This document shows, in pieces, positions 7,613-15,308 of a stretch of DNA of 36,149 nucleotides. Below the pieces are notes generated by a model. That model did not search any database. It was given only the letters and a program-made list of their open reading frames with translations, and was not told the DNA's origin. The stretch is taken from NCBI GenBank assembly GCA_030597375.1, contig JAUVRX010000004.1:1-36149 (forward strand), given 5' to 3'. The DNA is from Acidobacteriota bacterium. Its GTDB lineage: Bacteria; Acidobacteriota; Thermoanaerobaculia; Multivoradales; JAHEKO01. How positions within the stretch are numbered: the first letter of the stretch is position 1; the number at the start of each line of letters is the position of its first letter. The translations under genes and the position numbers were made by a program.

Positions 7613-8701
7613 CTACACCATCGCCTCGGAGCCGATCTCCGGGTGCTCCTTGACGAATTGGACGAGCCGATCGAGATACTCCAGGAAGCTGGGCAGCTCG
7701 ACACCGGTCCCGGCCAGGTCCTGCAGGGTGTTGTCGCAGGTGTAGTGGGTGGGATGGACGAAATAGTCGATGGCCGATGACGGAATCTGCATCACTCGGA
7801 AGACACCGGGAAGATAGTCGATGGCCAGTTTCGAGACTCCCACCGGGGCCGGAACGCGAATCACGAACCGGCCCGTGGCGCGGCCGAGCTCACGGAGCAG
7901 CTCATCCACTGTCAACGGGTTCGGGTCGGCCAATTGATAGACCTTGCCCTGCGATCCACTCTGTGCGCTCAGCTCCGCTATGGCTTCCAGCACGAAGTCG
8001 CTCGGTACCAGATTGACTCGTACCGCGCTGGGATCACCTACCACCGGGAGCATGGCTACGACCGGCTGGCGCAGGAGCCAGCGCATGACGTAATAAGGGC
8101 CGTCGTACTTCTGGGTGGCGCCGGTGCGACTATCGCCGACGACAATTGCCGGCCGATAGACGGTGGTCGGCAGACCCGCGACCCTGCGCTTCTGGACTTC
8201 CACCTCCGCCAGGTATTTGGTCTCTTCGTAGTAGTTGTTGAACTTCTGCCCCTTGACCAGATCTTCCTCCCGGAAGATACCGGCGTAACGACCGCTCACA
8301 TAGCACGTGCTGACGTAATGGAATCGCTCGAGCTCGGCGCACTCCGCGGCGAAGTCCAGCATGTGCCGGGTGCCGTCGAAGTTGACCCTCATGCCGAGAC
8401 TCCGTTCGACGCTCAGATCGTAGACCGCCGCCAGGTGGAAGATCTGGCTGATGGCCTTCTGGTACTTCTTCGGCTTGCCGAGGCCCAGATTCGACTGTGT
8501 GATGTCACCGATCAACAACTCGATCCGATGCGCCAGATGAGGGTGCTCCGTCTCCAGTGCTTCGACCCGACTCTCGGCAAGTTCGAAGAACTTGTCCTGT
8601 ACCAGACAGACCGCCACATCGTCGTTGGCTGGAGAGAGAACCTTCGGCAGGAGCCCGGAGCCGAGAAAGCCCGGGAAGCCTGTAAAGAAGATCTTCGACA
8701 T
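7613..8701 (-). CDS. NAD(P)-dependent SDR of the thioester/acyl-reductase type
   Basis: A 362-residue extended SDR. The Rossmann motif TGFPGFLG is at 7-14. The catalytic Tyr-x-x-x-Lys is Y158 and K162 in NNYYEETK, and S131 in VSTCYVSG completes the triad. The FPGFLG form, HLAAVYDLS and VSTCYVSGR are typical of the NAD_binding_4 (male-sterility/thioester-reductase) branch, which reduces acyl thioesters to aldehydes or alcohols. A nucleotide-sugar epimerase-like role is a weaker alternative. AAGGAG precedes the start. It follows an aldehyde dehydrogenase by 19 bases and faces a divergent ACP/ketosynthase operon, so an acyl substrate is likely. Its exact reaction is inferred. Confidence 0.82.
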   Translation of the reverse strand: MSKIFFTGFPGFLGSGLLPKVLSPANDDVAVCLVQDKFFELAESRVEALETEHPHLAHRIELLIGDITQSNLGLGKPKKYQKAISQIFHLAAVYDLSVERSLGMRVNFDGTRHMLDFAAECAELERFHYVSTCYVSGRYAGIFREEDLVKGQKFNNYYEETKYLAEVEVQKRRVAGLPTTVYRPAIVVGDSRTGATQKYDGPYYVMRWLLRQPVVAMLPVVGDPSAVRVNLVPSDFVLEAIAELSAQSGSQGKVYQLADPNPLTVDELLRELGRATGRFVIRVPAPVGVSKLAIDYLPGVFRVMQIPSSAIDYFVHPTHYTCDNTLQDLAGTGVELPSFLEYLDRLVQFVKEHPEIGSEAMV

Positions 8702-8720
8702 TGCACTCTCCTTGGGGTCT

Positions 8721-10346
8721 TCAGCGCAGACCCGGTATCCATCGCAACAGGCGCAACGCGCCGCTCATCAACTCGCTGAAGTCCTCTTCGCCGACGCCAG
8801 CCGGGGAGGCGATCGGCATGCCCCTTTGAACTGAGACGGTCTGCGCCTCCGTGTACTTGACAATCCCCTCGGCACCGTGCCGGCGACCGATTCCTGACTC
8901 CTTGAAGCCGCCCATCGGAGCGTCGATCGAAGCCCAGGTTGCAGCGTAGGCCTCGTTGATATTCACCGTGCCGCATTGGATTCGGGCAGCCAGCTCCCGA
9001 CCCTTCTCAGGATCGCCCGTCCAGATCGAAGCGTTGAGCCCATAACGGCTATCGTTGGCTCGCTGAATGGCCTCCTCGACCGTGCTGAAGGCGCTGACGG
9101 CGACGACCGGACCAAAGGTCTCTTCCCCGAACACCTCCATCTCGTCGGTGACACCCTCAAGCACAGTCGGTTCGAAGAAGTAGGGACCGATGTCGGGCCG
9201 GGGTCGACCCCCGGCCAGGATCTTGGCACCTTTGGCAACGGCATCCGTGACATGTGCCTGCACCTTCTCCAGGTGCGCCTGCGACACCAGGGAGCCCATA
9301 TCCGCCTCGAAGTCGAGCTCGGCTCCGAGTGTCATTCGGGCTGCCCGGGTCGCCAGACGCTGTGCGAAGCGATCGAACACAGATTTATCAACGTAGATGC
9401 GCTCGATGGAGATGCAGAGCTGACCAGCGTTGGCGAAGCAGCCACGAATGGCTCCGTCCACCGCGTTGTCCAGATTGGCGTCAGCCAGCACGATCATGGG
9501 GTTCTTGCCACCCAGCTCGAGGGAACAGCCGATGAGACGCTCGGCAGCCTGTCGGGCAACGATGCGACCGGTCCGTGTGCTTCCCGTGAAAGCGATGAAG
9601 TCGACCTGGTCGATCAGTGGCGTTCCCAGCTCCGAGCCCTTGCCGGTGACGATCTGGAACAGATCGTAGGGCAACCCCGCCTTGTGAAGAAGCTGCAGCG
9701 CCCACAGTGCGGTAAACGGCGTCTGCTGATCTGGCTTGAGAACCACCCCGTTGCCCGCCATGAGAGCCGGCAAGGCGTCAGTGATCGCCATGCTCAGGGG
9801 ATAGTTCCAGGGGGAGATGAAGCCTACGACTCCCCGGGGGCGATGGTGCTCCCAGGTGGAGGTCAACCCCGGCAGAGCCCCCTTTCGCCGGCGGGGGCCG
9901 AGATGTCGCTCGGTGTTCACCGCATAGTACCGAGACACCATGGCGACGTCGGCCACCTCCTCGAAGGCGCTCTTGCGAGCCTTGCCGGTCTCCAGTTGGA
10001 TCAGATCGAGGATCTCCTGACGGTGAATCAGCATCAGGTCGTGATAGCGCATCAGAAGGGCCTGGCGCTCCGCCAGATCGGTTTCGGCCCACTCCACCTG
10101 AGCTCGCCGCGCTCTCTTGACAGCCTTGGTAACCGTGGCCGGCGTGCCATTGGGGAACTCGGCCAGAGTAGCCCCGTCAATCGGGGAGATGACCACCAAC
10201 GGAGGCCCCTCGTCACCGGCAAGAGGCACCAGGCCCGTCAGCTGTCGCAGCTTTTCCCTGGTCAGGGAACCCATCCTCTCCACAGACACCCGGGTAGGCT
10301 CTGGAGCGATCACCTCGGTCACTGGATCCTTTGTCATGGTCACCAT
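8721..10346 (-). CDS. NAD(P)-dependent aldehyde dehydrogenase
   Basis: A 541-residue member of the ALDH superfamily. Visible are N181 in SPWNYP, K204 in VLKP, the cofactor-loop motif FTGSTRTG (253-260), the general base E277 in LELGGKNP and the nucleophile C311 in GQLCISIER. The arrangement resembles succinate-semialdehyde or medium/long-chain aldehyde dehydrogenases. The N-terminal 45 residues and the C-terminal tail (from about 515, ending RLLRWIPGLR) extend beyond the usual core; the amphipathic tail could contact a membrane. GAGGAG supports the start at 10346. Together with the downstream SDR it suggests handling of a fatty or other acyl aldehyde, but the substrate is not evident. Confidence 0.9.
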   Translation of the reverse strand: MVTMTKDPVTEVIAPEPTRVSVERMGSLTREKLRQLTGLVPLAGDEGPPLVVISPIDGATLAEFPNGTPATVTKAVKRARRAQVEWAETDLAERQALLMRYHDLMLIHRQEILDLIQLETGKARKSAFEEVADVAMVSRYYAVNTERHLGPRRRKGALPGLTSTWEHHRPRGVVGFISPWNYPLSMAITDALPALMAGNGVVLKPDQQTPFTALWALQLLHKAGLPYDLFQIVTGKGSELGTPLIDQVDFIAFTGSTRTGRIVARQAAERLIGCSLELGGKNPMIVLADANLDNAVDGAIRGCFANAGQLCISIERIYVDKSVFDRFAQRLATRAARMTLGAELDFEADMGSLVSQAHLEKVQAHVTDAVAKGAKILAGGRPRPDIGPYFFEPTVLEGVTDEMEVFGEETFGPVVAVSAFSTVEEAIQRANDSRYGLNASIWTGDPEKGRELAARIQCGTVNINEAYAATWASIDAPMGGFKESGIGRRHGAEGIVKYTEAQTVSVQRGMPIASPAGVGEEDFSELMSGALRLLRWIPGLR

Positions 10347-10405
10347 GCTCGATCTCCTCGCCCCACTCGACGCTGACTCTGGCGCCGAGACGGCGGCAAT
10401 TTCCT

Positions 10406-10411
10406 ATTATC
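10406..10411 (-). promoter_or_regulatory. Candidate -10 element for the aldehyde dehydrogenase gene
   Basis: Read on the minus strand the hexamer is GATAAT, one mismatch from the sigma-70 consensus. It lies about 60 bases upstream of the start at 10346 in a locally AT-rich patch. No matching -35 box is visible, so this is only a candidate. Confidence 0.25.
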
Positions 10412-10682
10412 GCACCTCGGACGGGTTCCTAGGTCGCATTTATTCATGACCCCGCGAGAGCAGATTGTGGAAAGCGTCCGTCAGATCGGGTCACCCGCAG
10501 GGAGGAGCACCGGAGGCAACCTTGCGGGTTGTCGAGGAGCGACGAGCGAGGACGGCCTGCGGTGGCGGGCGATCTCTGCTAGATGCCGTGGGGCTCATGA
10601 ATCATGCGGGCCAGGAGCCGGCTGCTGCTGCACCTCGAATTCGGAGCGGGACTGCGGCCCTCTCGATTCGGTTCCGATGAGC

Positions 10683-10688
10683 TATGAT
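10683..10688 (+). promoter_or_regulatory. Candidate -10 element for the ACP operon
   Basis: The hexamer TATGAT matches five of six positions of the sigma-70 -10 consensus. It would give a leader of roughly 30 bases before the ACP start at 10724. No good -35 box is present at normal spacing. Confidence 0.25.
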
Positions 10689-10723
10689 TCCGACCGTAGA
10701 GTTGACCCACAGGAGAAACAGGG

Positions 10724-10984
10724 ATGAGCGATGCGGACTCGATCAGAGAGAAGATAATCCAACACCTGATCTCGGCGTCGGACGAAGAGTTCGACGCTTC
10801 CGAGGCCTCCGATCAGACATCTCTTCGCAAAGATTTCGACCTCAGCTCGCTGCAAGCCGTGACCCTGGTCATGGACCTCGAAGACGAGTTCGGCGTCACG
10901 ATCGAAGACGAAGAGATCGAGTCTTTGAAGACGGTAGGGGACATCCTGGCCATGGTGACCCAGAAGCTGGAGCAACTCGCCTAG
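10724..10984 (+). CDS. Acyl carrier protein
   Basis: An 86-residue acidic helical protein of normal ACP size. The phosphopantetheine-attachment region reads LRKDFDLSSLQAVTLVMDLE; alignment with the common 'ADSLDTVELVM' pattern places the attachment serine at Ser42, with Ser41 where Asp usually sits. AGGAG precedes the ATG. It carries acyl chains as thioesters for the ketosynthase and dehydratase encoded 3 and 1,243 bases downstream. The divergence from a housekeeping AcpP-type motif and the linked FabB/FabZ-like genes suggest a dedicated ACP rather than the primary one. Confidence 0.92.
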   Translation: MSDADSIREKIIQHLISASDEEFDASEASDQTSLRKDFDLSSLQAVTLVMDLEDEFGVTIEDEEIESLKTVGDILAMVTQKLEQLA

Positions 10985-10987
10985 CCC

Positions 10988-12235
10988 ATGAGACGACGCG
11001 TCGCCATCACCGGCGTAGGGTTGGTGTCCTGCCTCGGGCACGACTATGCGACCGTCCTGGAAGCTCTGCGTCAGGGCAGGAGCGGTATTCGGGCTGTCCC
11101 GGAATGGGAAGGACTGGGCCTCAAGAGTCTCGTGGCGGGCATCATCGAGAACCTGGACGAGAAGAAGGAGGCGGCCAAGATATCGAAGAAGCTCACGCCG
11201 GCCATGTCCGACGCCGCTCTCTACTGCGCCCTTGCAGCACGCGATGCCGTAGCGGATTCAGGGTTGGAAGAGGGGGAGCTCCAGGACCAGAAGACCGGTT
11301 GTACCGTGGGTTCGGGCGTTGGCAGCGTAGATTCTGTCAAGAAGGCTGCGGACCTCTACTACGCTGGCCGCGTCCGTCGGGCGGATCCCTACACCGTCCT
11401 ACGCTGTATGGCCAGCTCCCCGAGTGTTGCAGTCGCCAACCTGCTCAAGGTCAGGGGCAGGAGCTACTCGCTGAGCTCCGCCTGCGCCACCTCTGCCCAC
11501 AACATCGGCCACGCCTTCGAGCTGATCCGTGCCGGCATTCTGGACCGTGCCGTCTCCGGGGGTGGCGAGGACACCGCCGAGCTGGTCTCAGCGGCCTTCC
11601 AGGGGCTGCGGCTAGCGTTGTCGACGCACTACAACGACACACCCACCAAGGCCTCGCGACCCTTCGACGCCCGTCGGGACGGCTTCGTAATCAGCGGTGG
11701 CGGCGGTATCGTGGTCCTCGAAGACATGGAGCTCGCCTTGGCAAGAGGGGCTCGAATCCGAGCCGAGATCATCGGCTACGCGGCCAATTCCGATGGCTTC
11801 GATCTCGTACTCCCGGAGCCCGATGGAGTACAGGGGGCCGCCTGCATGCGAGCCGCGATCGAAGATGCCGGAATCGCACCCGACGAGATCGACTACGTGA
11901 ACGCTCATGGAACCTCCACGATTCAAGGCGACCTGGCCGAAGTCAAAGCAATCAAGGCGACCTTCGACGGCCAGATACCGCCCTTCTCCTCCACCAAGTC
12001 CATGACCGGGCATGGAATCGGGGCCGCCGGAGCCCTCGAGTTGATCTTCTGTGTCGGCATGTTGGAACAGGGCTTCATCGCTCCATCCATCAACATCGAA
12101 ACACCCGATCCAGCCATCGAGGGGCTGCCGGTGGTGACAGAGGCCCGGAAGCAGGAGCTCACCACGGTTCTGACGAACAACTTCGGCTTTGGTGGAACCA
12201 ACGCTTCGATGGTGATCCGACGCTTCGATGCCTGA
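10988..12235 (+). CDS. Beta-ketoacyl-ACP synthase, FabB/FabF type
   Basis: A 415-residue thiolase-fold condensing enzyme. The Cys-His-His triad is C166 in SSACATSAHNIG, H307 in NAHGTST and H342 in STKSMTGHGIGAAG, with K337 alongside. The C-terminal NNFGFGGTNAS loop is intact. The wording of the motifs is nearer KAS I (FabB) than KAS II, which is an eye-level judgement. It would extend an acyl-ACP by two carbons from malonyl-ACP. The gene starts 3 bases after the ACP stop and overlaps the dehydratase gene by 8 bases, so the three are one operon. Confidence 0.93.
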   Translation: MRRRVAITGVGLVSCLGHDYATVLEALRQGRSGIRAVPEWEGLGLKSLVAGIIENLDEKKEAAKISKKLTPAMSDAALYCALAARDAVADSGLEEGELQDQKTGCTVGSGVGSVDSVKKAADLYYAGRVRRADPYTVLRCMASSPSVAVANLLKVRGRSYSLSSACATSAHNIGHAFELIRAGILDRAVSGGGEDTAELVSAAFQGLRLALSTHYNDTPTKASRPFDARRDGFVISGGGGIVVLEDMELALARGARIRAEIIGYAANSDGFDLVLPEPDGVQGAACMRAAIEDAGIAPDEIDYVNAHGTSTIQGDLAEVKAIKATFDGQIPPFSSTKSMTGHGIGAAGALELIFCVGMLEQGFIAPSINIETPDPAIEGLPVVTEARKQELTTVLTNNFGFGGTNASMVIRRFDA

Positions 12236-12743
12236 TTCTGCCGTCGCTATCGACCGTCTGCGCGATTCCGACGGCGACCTCGACCGCCAAGCCCTGCAAC
12301 AGATCCTCCCGTATGGCGAGGAGTTCCTCTTTATCGACCGAGTGACCAGACTGGAGTCTGCAGTGGTCGAAGCCACCTACCAGATTCCGCAATCAGCGCC
12401 CTTCCTCGACGCCCACTTCGTTGGCCTCCCCCTGATGCCGGGTGTGCTCATCGGCGAGGGCCTGGCACAGGCGGGTACGGTCATGGTGCGCTATAACCTC
12501 GAGGACCATGCCAGCAAGGACCTCCTGGCTTTCCAGATCGAAAGTGCCCGGTTCCTGGCTCCAGCCGTGCCGGGCGAGACGCTCAGATATCACGTCGAGC
12601 TGACCCAGTTGCGCCGTCGCGCAGCCCGACTGGAGGGCCAGGCCTTCGTCGGCGACCGGCGCGTCTGCAAGGCTCGTCTGGTCCTGGCCATTGTCGATCG
12701 TCAGCTCCTGAAGGCCGAGCTGAGTAAACCCCGGGCGAAATGA
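12228..12743 (+). CDS. 3-hydroxyacyl-ACP dehydratase, FabZ-like hotdog protein
   Basis: A 171-residue hotdog-fold protein. The family motif appears as LPYGEEFLFIDRV (27-39), then the catalytic region FLDAHFVGLPLMPGVLIGEG (59-78) with His63 and Glu77 in the FabZ positions. It should dehydrate 3-hydroxyacyl-ACP to the trans-2-enoyl-ACP. About 20 N-terminal residues precede the core. It overlaps the ketosynthase gene by 8 bases and the phosphoesterase gene by 4 (ATGA), a strong sign of coupled translation. No ketoreductase or enoyl reductase is in this operon, so those steps must be supplied elsewhere, perhaps partly by the divergent SDR. Confidence 0.88.
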   Translation: MPDSAVAIDRLRDSDGDLDRQALQQILPYGEEFLFIDRVTRLESAVVEATYQIPQSAPFLDAHFVGLPLMPGVLIGEGLAQAGTVMVRYNLEDHASKDLLAFQIESARFLAPAVPGETLRYHVELTQLRRRAARLEGQAFVGDRRVCKARLVLAIVDRQLLKAELSKPRAK

Positions 12744-13636
12744 TCCGCATCGCAGTTCTTGCCGACATCCATGGCAATCTCCCGGCTCTCGAGGCCGTGC
12801 TCGAGGATGTCGCCGCCCAGCAGCCAGACGAAGTGCTGGTGGGAGGCGACCTCGTCGGCCGCGGTCCCTGCGGCAAGAAAGTCGTCCAACGGATCACCGA
12901 AAAGGGCTGGCGGGGCGTGCGTGGCAATCACGAGGATTACCTTCTCGCCTTCCGCCACAAGCGGGTAAGGAGCCATTGGTTGACAGCCCCGGAGTGGACT
13001 GCCGCTCGCTGGATGGCTGCGGAGCTCGACGAGGCGGCAGCCCGCAGCATCGAGGGCCTGCCGCTCACCCTTTCGAGCCGACTGGCACCTGAGCTTCGGC
13101 TGGTGCATGGGAGCCCCAGATCCAACAGCGAGGGCATCGGTCCCTGGACCTCACGCCAGCGGATGGAAACTCACCTTGCCGCTGTGAAAGAGACGGTCCT
13201 GGTCTGCGGCCACACCCATCGGTCTCTCGAGTGCCGACTACCCACCGGTGTGGTGGCCAACGTCGGCTCGGTGGGACTACCGTTCAACAGGGACCGAAGG
13301 GCTCAGTACGCGCTCTTCCACTTCGACCGCGAAGAGGTGGAAGTCGAGTTCCGCCGAGTCGAGTACGACCTCGGCCTGACCCTCGGAGACTACGAATCCT
13401 CCGGATTCTTGAGCCATGGAGGGGCCACCGCCCGACTTCTCTTGATGGAACTGGAACAGGCTGCACCCTTCCTGGTGCCCTTTATCGCATGGGCAAGGGC
13501 CCGAGGCGTGCAACCCCTTGAGTCGGAAGTCGGAGCTTTCCAGGAGTTCTACGACCCAGATGAGTCCTTTCGCAGCTTCTCTTGTCGGATGAGGGAATTA
13601 GGAGACGCATCGAAGCGCTTGCAGGAACCCTCCTGA
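12740..13636 (+). CDS. Calcineurin-like metallophosphoesterase
   Basis: A 298-residue protein with the complete dinuclear-metal motif set: D9 and H11 in LADIHGN, D37 in GGDLVGRGP, N63 and H64 in GNHED, H123 in VHGSP, and H158/H160 in GHTH. These belong to the YfcE/MJ0936-like phosphodiesterase group. The C-terminal 80 residues are an extra helical region without a recognised motif. The ATGA overlap with the dehydratase gene places it last in the ACP operon. Its substrate is unknown. Removing phosphopantetheine from the ACP or acting on a phospholipid precursor are guesses from context only. Confidence 0.88.
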   Translation: MIRIAVLADIHGNLPALEAVLEDVAAQQPDEVLVGGDLVGRGPCGKKVVQRITEKGWRGVRGNHEDYLLAFRHKRVRSHWLTAPEWTAARWMAAELDEAAARSIEGLPLTLSSRLAPELRLVHGSPRSNSEGIGPWTSRQRMETHLAAVKETVLVCGHTHRSLECRLPTGVVANVGSVGLPFNRDRRAQYALFHFDREEVEVEFRRVEYDLGLTLGDYESSGFLSHGGATARLLLMELEQAAPFLVPFIAWARARGVQPLESEVGAFQEFYDPDESFRSFSCRMRELGDASKRLQEPS

Positions 13637-13664
13637 GCCCCTACGCCGGGCAAGACGGCACCAG

Positions 13665-15236
13665 CTACCCTTCCGGCTGCGACCCGCCTGTCAGCCGACC
13701 GAGCAACTCTCGCCCCCCCTGCAGCGCCACGCGCTGCATGTAGAGCTGAACTCCAACCAGGCCTCCCAACTCCTCACCCCCCCCTGCCCGACCAGGTCCT
13801 CCATGCAGAGTCTGGGGCAGGGCGGCACCGGAGCCGGGACCCTCACCGACCGTCGTCTCACTGCCGATGTAGATCCGACCTGTGTAGCTGGCACCCGTTT
13901 TCAGGAACTCACCAAGCCAACTTTCGTCGTCGCTGTAGAGGGACGTAACAAGCGTTCCGCCCGCCAGGGACATCAACTCCGCCGCAGTGGTAGCACCCCC
14001 ATCGTAGGGCAACAGAGTAGCGACAGGTGCGAAGACCTCTCTATGATGAACCGTTGTCGCAGCGCCGGGATCGGTGGCTTCGAGCAGCGTCGGCTGCACG
14101 AAGAATCCCTTCCCTGCCGGGCTGCCGACGCCATCGACTCTCTTGCCGGTGCCTAGAATCAATCGCGCCTCGCGCTGAAGCTCGGCGATACCCTCTACGG
14201 CGTCTCTCAGTTGCTGCGCCGACGCCAGAGGACCCATGCCCACGGTCTCATCGGAGGGATCCCCTGTCACCACCGCTTCGAGCTTCGCCACCAGGGCTTC
14301 CCGGACCTCCTCGAGTCTCTGCCGGGGAATCAATATCCGGCGCACGGCGGTGCACTTCTGACCCGCCTTCTGGGTCACCTCACGGACGACGTCCTCGAGA
14401 AACATCTCGAAGACGGGACTGCTCGGCTCTGCGTCCGGCCCCAGGACAGCGGCGTTGAGACTGTCCGCCTCGACGTTGAACCGACAGTTGACGGCGGTCA
14501 GCCCCTCACCCTGGCGCAGGGCGGCAGCCGTCGTCGCCGAGCCGGTGAAAGCAATTACATCCTGGGGGCCCAACCGATCCAACAGGTCCCCTGTCGAGCC
14601 ACAGATGATCTGCAGAGCGCCATCGGGCAGAATGCCGGCGTCGATGACGATCTCGACACAGCGCTGGGCCACGAGAGCTGTCAAGGTCGCGGGTTTCGTG
14701 ATCACCGGCATGCCAGCCAGCAGCGCGCAGGCAGCCTTCTCCGCAAAACCCCAGACTGGGAAGTTGAAGGCGTTGATGTGAACCGCGATACCCCTCCTGG
14801 GAACCCAGGCATGTCTGCCCCAGAAACCGCCACCCCGCCCAAGCTGCACCTCTTGCCCGTCGAGTATCAGGCCCCCGCCTTCGAGTCCCCGAGCCAGGCC
14901 GGCATAGTAAGCCAAGGCGAACCCACCGCCATCGACGTCGAAGGAGCCATCGGACATCGTGGTGCCATTGTTCTGCCTCGACAGGTCCAGCAACTCGTCT
15001 CGATTCTCCCGTAGGACCTTCGACATCTCCTTGAGCAGTGCCCCTCGCTCTACGAGAGTCATGCCTCTGAGTGCAGGGCCTCCGTGCTGCCTAGCGAACT
15101 CGAGAGCTGCCGCAAAATCGACTCCATGAGTCGAGGTCTGGGCAATGACCTCTTCGGTTGCAGGGTTGAGCAGCGGCACGAAATCAGCAGCCGGCTCGTA
15201 CCAACCACCGCCAACGAAACTTCTGAGGGTCTGCAT
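13665..15236 (-). CDS. BoxD/PaaZ-type aldehyde dehydrogenase
   Basis: A 523-residue ALDH of the phenylacetate/benzoyl-CoA branch. Characteristic motifs are HINAFNFPVWGFAEKAACAL (153-172) with N158, FNVEADSLNAAVLGPDA (253-269) with E256, and QKAGQKCTAVRRI with nucleophile C295. Length and motifs fit 3,4-dehydroadipyl-CoA semialdehyde dehydrogenase (BoxD) or the N-terminal half of PaaZ; the C-terminal MaoC hydratase half of full PaaZ is absent. It would oxidise a CoA-linked semialdehyde after aromatic ring cleavage, with NADP. The start at 15236 has AAGGAGG at good spacing. No other box or paa gene lies in the window. The stretch around 'GGGPGRAGGGEELGG' near the end is unusually Gly-rich. Confidence 0.85.
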   Translation of the reverse strand: MQTLRSFVGGGWYEPAADFVPLLNPATEEVIAQTSTHGVDFAAALEFARQHGGPALRGMTLVERGALLKEMSKVLRENRDELLDLSRQNNGTTMSDGSFDVDGGGFALAYYAGLARGLEGGGLILDGQEVQLGRGGGFWGRHAWVPRRGIAVHINAFNFPVWGFAEKAACALLAGMPVITKPATLTALVAQRCVEIVIDAGILPDGALQIICGSTGDLLDRLGPQDVIAFTGSATTAAALRQGEGLTAVNCRFNVEADSLNAAVLGPDAEPSSPVFEMFLEDVVREVTQKAGQKCTAVRRILIPRQRLEEVREALVAKLEAVVTGDPSDETVGMGPLASAQQLRDAVEGIAELQREARLILGTGKRVDGVGSPAGKGFFVQPTLLEATDPGAATTVHHREVFAPVATLLPYDGGATTAAELMSLAGGTLVTSLYSDDESWLGEFLKTGASYTGRIYIGSETTVGEGPGSGAALPQTLHGGPGRAGGGEELGGLVGVQLYMQRVALQGGRELLGRLTGGSQPEG

Positions 15237-15253
15237 GATCGCCTCCTTGCAAT

Positions 15254-15270
15254 GCGGGCTCCTGGCCCGC
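15254..15270. promoter_or_regulatory. Hairpin just upstream of the BoxD-like gene's ribosome site
   Basis: GCGGGC and GCCCGC pair around a 5-base loop (15254-15270). On the minus strand this stem falls between the stop of the PilZ gene and the AAGGAGG ribosome site at the start of the aldehyde dehydrogenase. It may slow read-through or fold near the ribosome site. No T-tract follows, so a strong intrinsic terminator is unlikely. Confidence 0.35.
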
Positions 15271-15308
15271 CTCCTTCGGGCTACTGGCAACAGCGGCCGG
15301 GAAAGCCG

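Larger units (their letters stand above)
10347..10723. other. 377-base divergent intergenic region
   Basis: No convincing gene lies in this spacer between the aldehyde dehydrogenase and ACP genes. Readings through it are rich in Cys, Arg and Gly and have no ribosome site. It holds candidate -10 boxes for both directions: GATAAT read on minus at 10406-10411, and TATGAT on plus at 10683-10688. Between them, ACCCGCA (10493-10499) pairs with TGCGGGT (10523-10529), and the stem extends by GG/CC across a bulged T. The purine-rich block 10500-10555 around it could be a leader RNA or small RNA, but I recognise no known family. Confidence 0.45.

Noticed and set aside
10446-10727. A 93-codon open frame on the plus strand inside the ACP upstream region
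   Set aside because: Cys/Arg/Gly-rich composition, no ribosome site and overlap with the ACP promoter and ribosome site. It is not coding-like.
10684-12345. A 553-codon plus-strand frame through the ACP and ketosynthase genes
   Set aside because: It is a frame shadow with extreme Arg/Gly/Ser content. The ACP and KAS motifs in the other frames are unambiguous.
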